A stretch of DNA of 64,000 nucleotides from contig CM053253.1 of assembly GCA_028583405.1 (NCBI GenBank), forward strand, positions 10,985,112 through 11,049,111, read 5' to 3'. The notes under the pieces are model-generated. The model had not been told where the DNA came from, did no database searches, and was given only the letters and a program-made list of their open reading frames with translations. The stretch is from Pogonophryne albipinna. Lineage: Eukaryota; Chordata; Actinopteri; Perciformes; Artedidraconidae. Of this stretch, positions 60,600 through 64,000 are shown one piece after another; positions within the stretch are counted from its first letter, which is position 1; the number at the start of each line of letters is the position of its first letter. The position numbers and the translations under genes are program-made.

Positions 60600-62563
60600 G
60601 ACAAAAAAAGGGTTCATCATAAGTTTACGGAAATATGTTTCATCTAACCTCTTGCTAGGATTGATTCATTTTCAATGGTCTCTGCACACTCTGTTAAAGC
60701 TGTCTGCTAGCATCCTCTATGGTCCTTCAAAGTAAACCAAGTGATGAAGGCAGGCATCTGCTAATGGTTGAATTTATTATGACTGACAAATGATCTCATT
60801 CCAGTTTCTAACAGATGTATGTCTCCAATGCTAAGTGGTTGTCAGACAGCATACAAGTTGCATTTAGATGTATTGCTACCTCTTTCTAAAGAGGTCTTGT
60901 AACATCAAGGCCCCTCCTTCAGTCATAGAGACTCTGTACCTGCATGAAAACTAAATCAGTGTCCTGCAGGGAGAATTTTCTACAGTGGAAATGTTCAACC
61001 TCAGCCATGACAAAAGTGACTTTGCTACGGCAGTGATGTGTAGTATTAAAATGGCTGAATATGATGTTGCAAATTCAATTTGTCTTGGTGGCCTAACATG
61101 ACATTTTCCTTCAGACACTTGGGCATGTCTTGACAAGAATATCACAGGCTGGTTTAATAACACTATCTCTTTGGAGGAAGACCATAACATAAATTAAATA
61201 AATGAAATGAAATGAAAAGAACCATCCAAATAACGGAACTTGCAATGTACTCTGAGGATTGCTGGTAGTGAAAATATTCCTCCAATCGCCCCCCAACCCT
61301 AGTTAATGTTTAAAATAAGTATCTTATAACTAGGTGTTTAGGTCTAAAGTTTTGCGGATTCATGAACCAAAACTGCATTATGTGCTGCACATTAGGGATA
61401 CACTTTTCATTAATCTTGACATAATTAGTTATTGTAATATACTGTCCGACAGTGAGAGAAAACTGTTAAGAAAAACATAACTATCTTTGCTTTCACAGAA
61501 CAAAAGAGCAACACCTGTAGTTTGAATCTTTCTTTTCCTATTAAAAGGAAAATGCTCCGCAGTATAATGGTGAGTGAAGCCAAAGGGAGCAGAGACTTTA
61601 TTAGACCTTGTAAAATGTGCATTTCATACTGGGGAAGTGTACTATATATCACAACTAATAGACTATACAATTGTGTACATACTGCTGTGTTGCTAATTGT
61701 GCCGGGCCGGGGATTCACTTAGAAGACACAAGGCTAATGATAATGCTGTATCAGTGATCATCCAGATGGCAATTTCAACCCTGCAGTAAAATGCACTATA
61801 AAGATAGTTTCACCAGCTCTAGTTTTCATTAAGAGTGGCTCTTAAATATGTCAGTTTTATTGATAGTATAATATTTTCTCAATTTTTCAAGGCTTATGCT
61901 GCAGTTGTCGCTGAACATATCGATCCACCATCAAACCGAGGTTAAGGTCGTGGCTCAACTGATTACCGCAGAAACTCTAGTACACAGTTGTCATTCAATC
62001 CCGACTTTGAAAGAGAAGTTGCAGCTCAACAGTGGCCTTGAGATCTTCCCCACGTTTCTTTCCAATTTAGTATTTTTCACTAATGGTGAAATCAATTTCC
62101 CCCCCATCCCCCTGACAGCTTCTCCTCTGGCAGATCCCAACACTTTATGGTTCAGCAATAAAATGACGAAATTGGGAAACCTGATTATTTCATGTGGCCA
62201 ACACGTTCTAGCCGATTTCGCCATTCCAAATAAGCTCTTATGATCACAACAAGGTCATTGACTATTTTGCACTTTACAAGTTTACTGCGTTTAATGCATT
62301 TAGTTACCATTTACATATTTTATTAATCTGCCAATTCCTTTTTCAATGAAGTCAGACGACACTGGAAAACGACCATTAAAGGGACAAAGGTGTACACCTT
62401 GTTAAAAATAAAACATACCGAAACTATTTTGGTTAGTCTTCATCACTATTCAAACAAACACTACAAGTTTGGGTGAAGTAAACCCGAGTAAAAAGCTAAA
62501 AGAAAAGCCGGCTCTAACGGTTTTACCCCTGCTCTCTCTCTCTCTGCCCGCTGAGCAGTAAAA

Positions 62564-62593
62564 TGCCTGGTAATCGGTTATATTTACCAGGCA
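62564..62593. repeat. perfect 10-bp-arm hairpin
   Basis: TGCCTGGTAA and TTACCAGGCA are exact inverted repeats around a 10-nt loop. Not followed by a T run, and no function is evident. Confidence 0.6.
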
Positions 62594-62682
62594 CAACCCT
62601 TTTTTTAGCTATAGTGAGTCTGTGTATGAAATGTGGTCCTAGAGACAGCTACGACAGTGGAAAATATAAGAGGCCGTTTTAA

Positions 62683-62755
62683 AGGTCACCTATCATGCTA
62701 TTTTTAGCCAATAGCATAGGTCTCAGATATATAAAAATATATAAAAAACATGTCT
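62683..62755 (+). mobile_element. truncated TTAA-type MITE
   Basis: Starts after TTAA with AGGTCACCTATCATGCTATT and resembles the beginning of 48914-49257 (GGTCTCAGATATA shared). It breaks off at an (ATA)n run at 62755. Confidence 0.5.
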
Positions 62756-62937
62756 ATAATAATAATAATAATAATTAAAGCTGCAAGCAGCGTTGAGCGG
62801 GTCTTCGACGCTCCGCAGGCTGTTGTCCGCACGTCAACGTCAGGCAGATGTCTCGAGGACTCGGCCGTTGGCAAACGTGGGAAGTTTCAGGCCAATCGGA
62901 CGACGTACATAGGAGTTACAGCAGTATAATATACATT

Positions 62938-63446
62938 GTGTTTGATGGCGAGTGATCTTTCGCCATGGCAACGGCATTTGATGACACCCCATAATACGCC
63001 TAGATGTGTTCAGGGCTGCATCGTTATCAAACCTGTGAAGTCTTGGGCCGTTTGGAGCATGTTCAATGGAGTTATGAGAAGACCGTGTTTCATGGCAAGG
63101 GATCTGTCGCCATGGCAACGGCATTTGATGACACCCTATAATGCGCCTAGATGTGTTGAGGGCTGCATCGTTATCAAACCTGTGACGTTTTGGGCCGTTT
63201 GGAGCATTTTCAATGGAGTTATGAGAAGACCGTGTTTCATGGCAAGGGATCTGTCGCCATGGCAACGGCATTTGATGACACCCTATAATGCGCCTAGATG
63301 TGTTGAGGGCTGCATCGTTATCAAACCTGTGACGTTTTGGGCCGTTTGGAGCATTTTCAATGGAGTTATGAGAACACCGTGTTTCATGGCGAGGGATCTG
63401 TCATCATGAAACACGGCATTTGATGACACCCTATAATGCGCCTAGA
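62938..63446. repeat. 147-bp tandem repeat, about 3.5 units
   Basis: Equivalent positions recur at 62944, 63091, 63238 and 63385, a constant 147-bp period. Units contain GGATCTGTCGCCATGGCAAC, GATGACACCCTATAATGCGC and GGGCTGCATCGTTATCAAAC. Units 2 and 3 are almost identical, unit 1 is more diverged, and unit 4 is truncated. Because 147 is divisible by three, open frames run through the array on both strands (143 and 157 codons), but this is a by-product. The array follows a leader, AATTAAAGCTGCAAGCAGCG, known from dispersed fish repeats. Confidence 0.9.
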
Positions 63447-64000
63447 AGTCACACTTGCAGCTAAACAAGGGTCCGCTCCTTCAGGTGGAGGGTGTAAATA
63501 CTGCGGCAGGCCTTGGGACAAACTCCCATATCTCCGGCAGAAACAGGAACTGTGGTCACAATAGTCTAGTATCAACATCTTTTGGACAACAAATAATAAA
63601 TACTATATTATATCTATGATCTGCTTGGTTTTTGCAACATTTGCCTGAATAATTGTGACGATAATTGTTGATGATACTGTGGTTGTACTTATAGCAACAC
63701 TCTTTTGGAGGTGAATCATACTGTGTTTTCTATTGAATTGCTGTTGAGACCAACTCAATAATATAAAGCACACTTTTTTAGCAAAACAGTCTTTTATTAG
63801 AAATATCTTGTATAAAAATGAACATGCTCTACACATTTACAATTTTTTTTTTTCTATAGATGATTCATAAATATCCAGGCACTGTAATTCTTTTTTTTAT
63901 AATTCAGTACATAAAGCAGACATGATCAATCCATTTTAATAACGTACATTAACTTGCCGCTTCATTTCAGTCGGCACTTACATATTCTATTTTGTAACAC
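63447..64000. other. intergenic DNA, nothing identified
   Basis: The first part may be the tail of the same dispersed repeat as the 147-bp array. The remainder is AT-rich and featureless. Confidence 0.3.

Larger units (their letters stand above)
59431..62682. other. intergenic DNA, no gene recognised
   Basis: Contains a telomere-like stretch at 60576-60599 and a 10-bp-arm hairpin at 62564-62593. The open frame at 61896-62243 shows no recognisable similarity. Confidence 0.35.

Noticed and set aside
61896..62243. 115-codon open frame
   Set aside because: No recognisable similarity, and the opposite strand is also open. Treated as chance.
62840..63409. 143- and 157-codon frames on opposite strands
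   Set aside because: Generated by the 147-bp tandem repeat, whose period is a multiple of three. No protein family resemblance.
62938..63446. CRISPR-like array
   Set aside because: Contiguous 147-bp tandem units without repeat-spacer alternation, in a vertebrate genome.

Overview
This window looks like a piece of a teleost fish genome. Intergenic DNA is AT-rich, and microsatellites are long. The dominant content is transposons of families typical of fish: Sleeping-Beauty-like Tc1 elements, many short hAT elements, PIF/Harbinger elements with Myb-like and HARBI1-like ORFs, TTAA-flanked MITEs, a tRNA-derived SINE and a LINE. Nothing bacterial or viral was seen. Only one host gene is recognised with confidence: the 5' part of an igfn1-like gene (immunoglobulin-like and fibronectin type III domain protein 1) on the minus strand at about 259-3648. 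It leaves the window on the left.

Layout. 1-3650: igfn1-like exons with good splice sites and consistent phases, encoding an N-terminal I-set Ig domain, a short helical region, and an exon with five 14-residue repeats. 3650-10400: intergenic DNA with a consensus CTCF-type motif and a 1.37-kb hAT element carrying a nested MITE. 10406-13170: a hAT element containing a second element, which holds a third. 17549-19153: a structurally complete Tc1 transposon with an open 340-codon transposase. 22071-24390: two head-to-head copies of a Harbinger-like element, one interrupted by a hAT with a BED-finger exon, followed by a LINE tail and a probable solo LTR. 27501-33195: two 122-bp repeats in opposite orientation whose 24-bp core is nevertheless in the same orientation. 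33987-34248: 131 uninterrupted TG units. 40103-42534: a 5'-truncated LINE lying between two blocks of (GA)n. 45366-46131: a hAT with a perfect hairpin. 46283-47735: a second, dead Tc1 copy. 49471-50998: a hAT made mostly of a long inverted repeat. 53871-55721: another hAT with a nested MITE. 56594-58369: a Harbinger element with a broken transposase and a broken Myb-like gene. 58959-59146: a SINE. 62938-63446: a 147-bp tandem repeat.

Element boundaries rest on terminal inverted repeats plus matching target-site duplications read directly from the sequence (8 bp for five hATs with TAGGG/CAGGG-type ends and one with CAGCGACG ends, 7 bp for one nested element, TA for Tc1, CTG for Harbinger). Family names within superfamilies are not assigned, because no library search was possible. 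No multi-gene system or operon-like set is present. The most unusual items are the core-inverted repeat pair, the LINE inside a GA microsatellite, the multi-level nesting and the possibly functional Tc1 copy.
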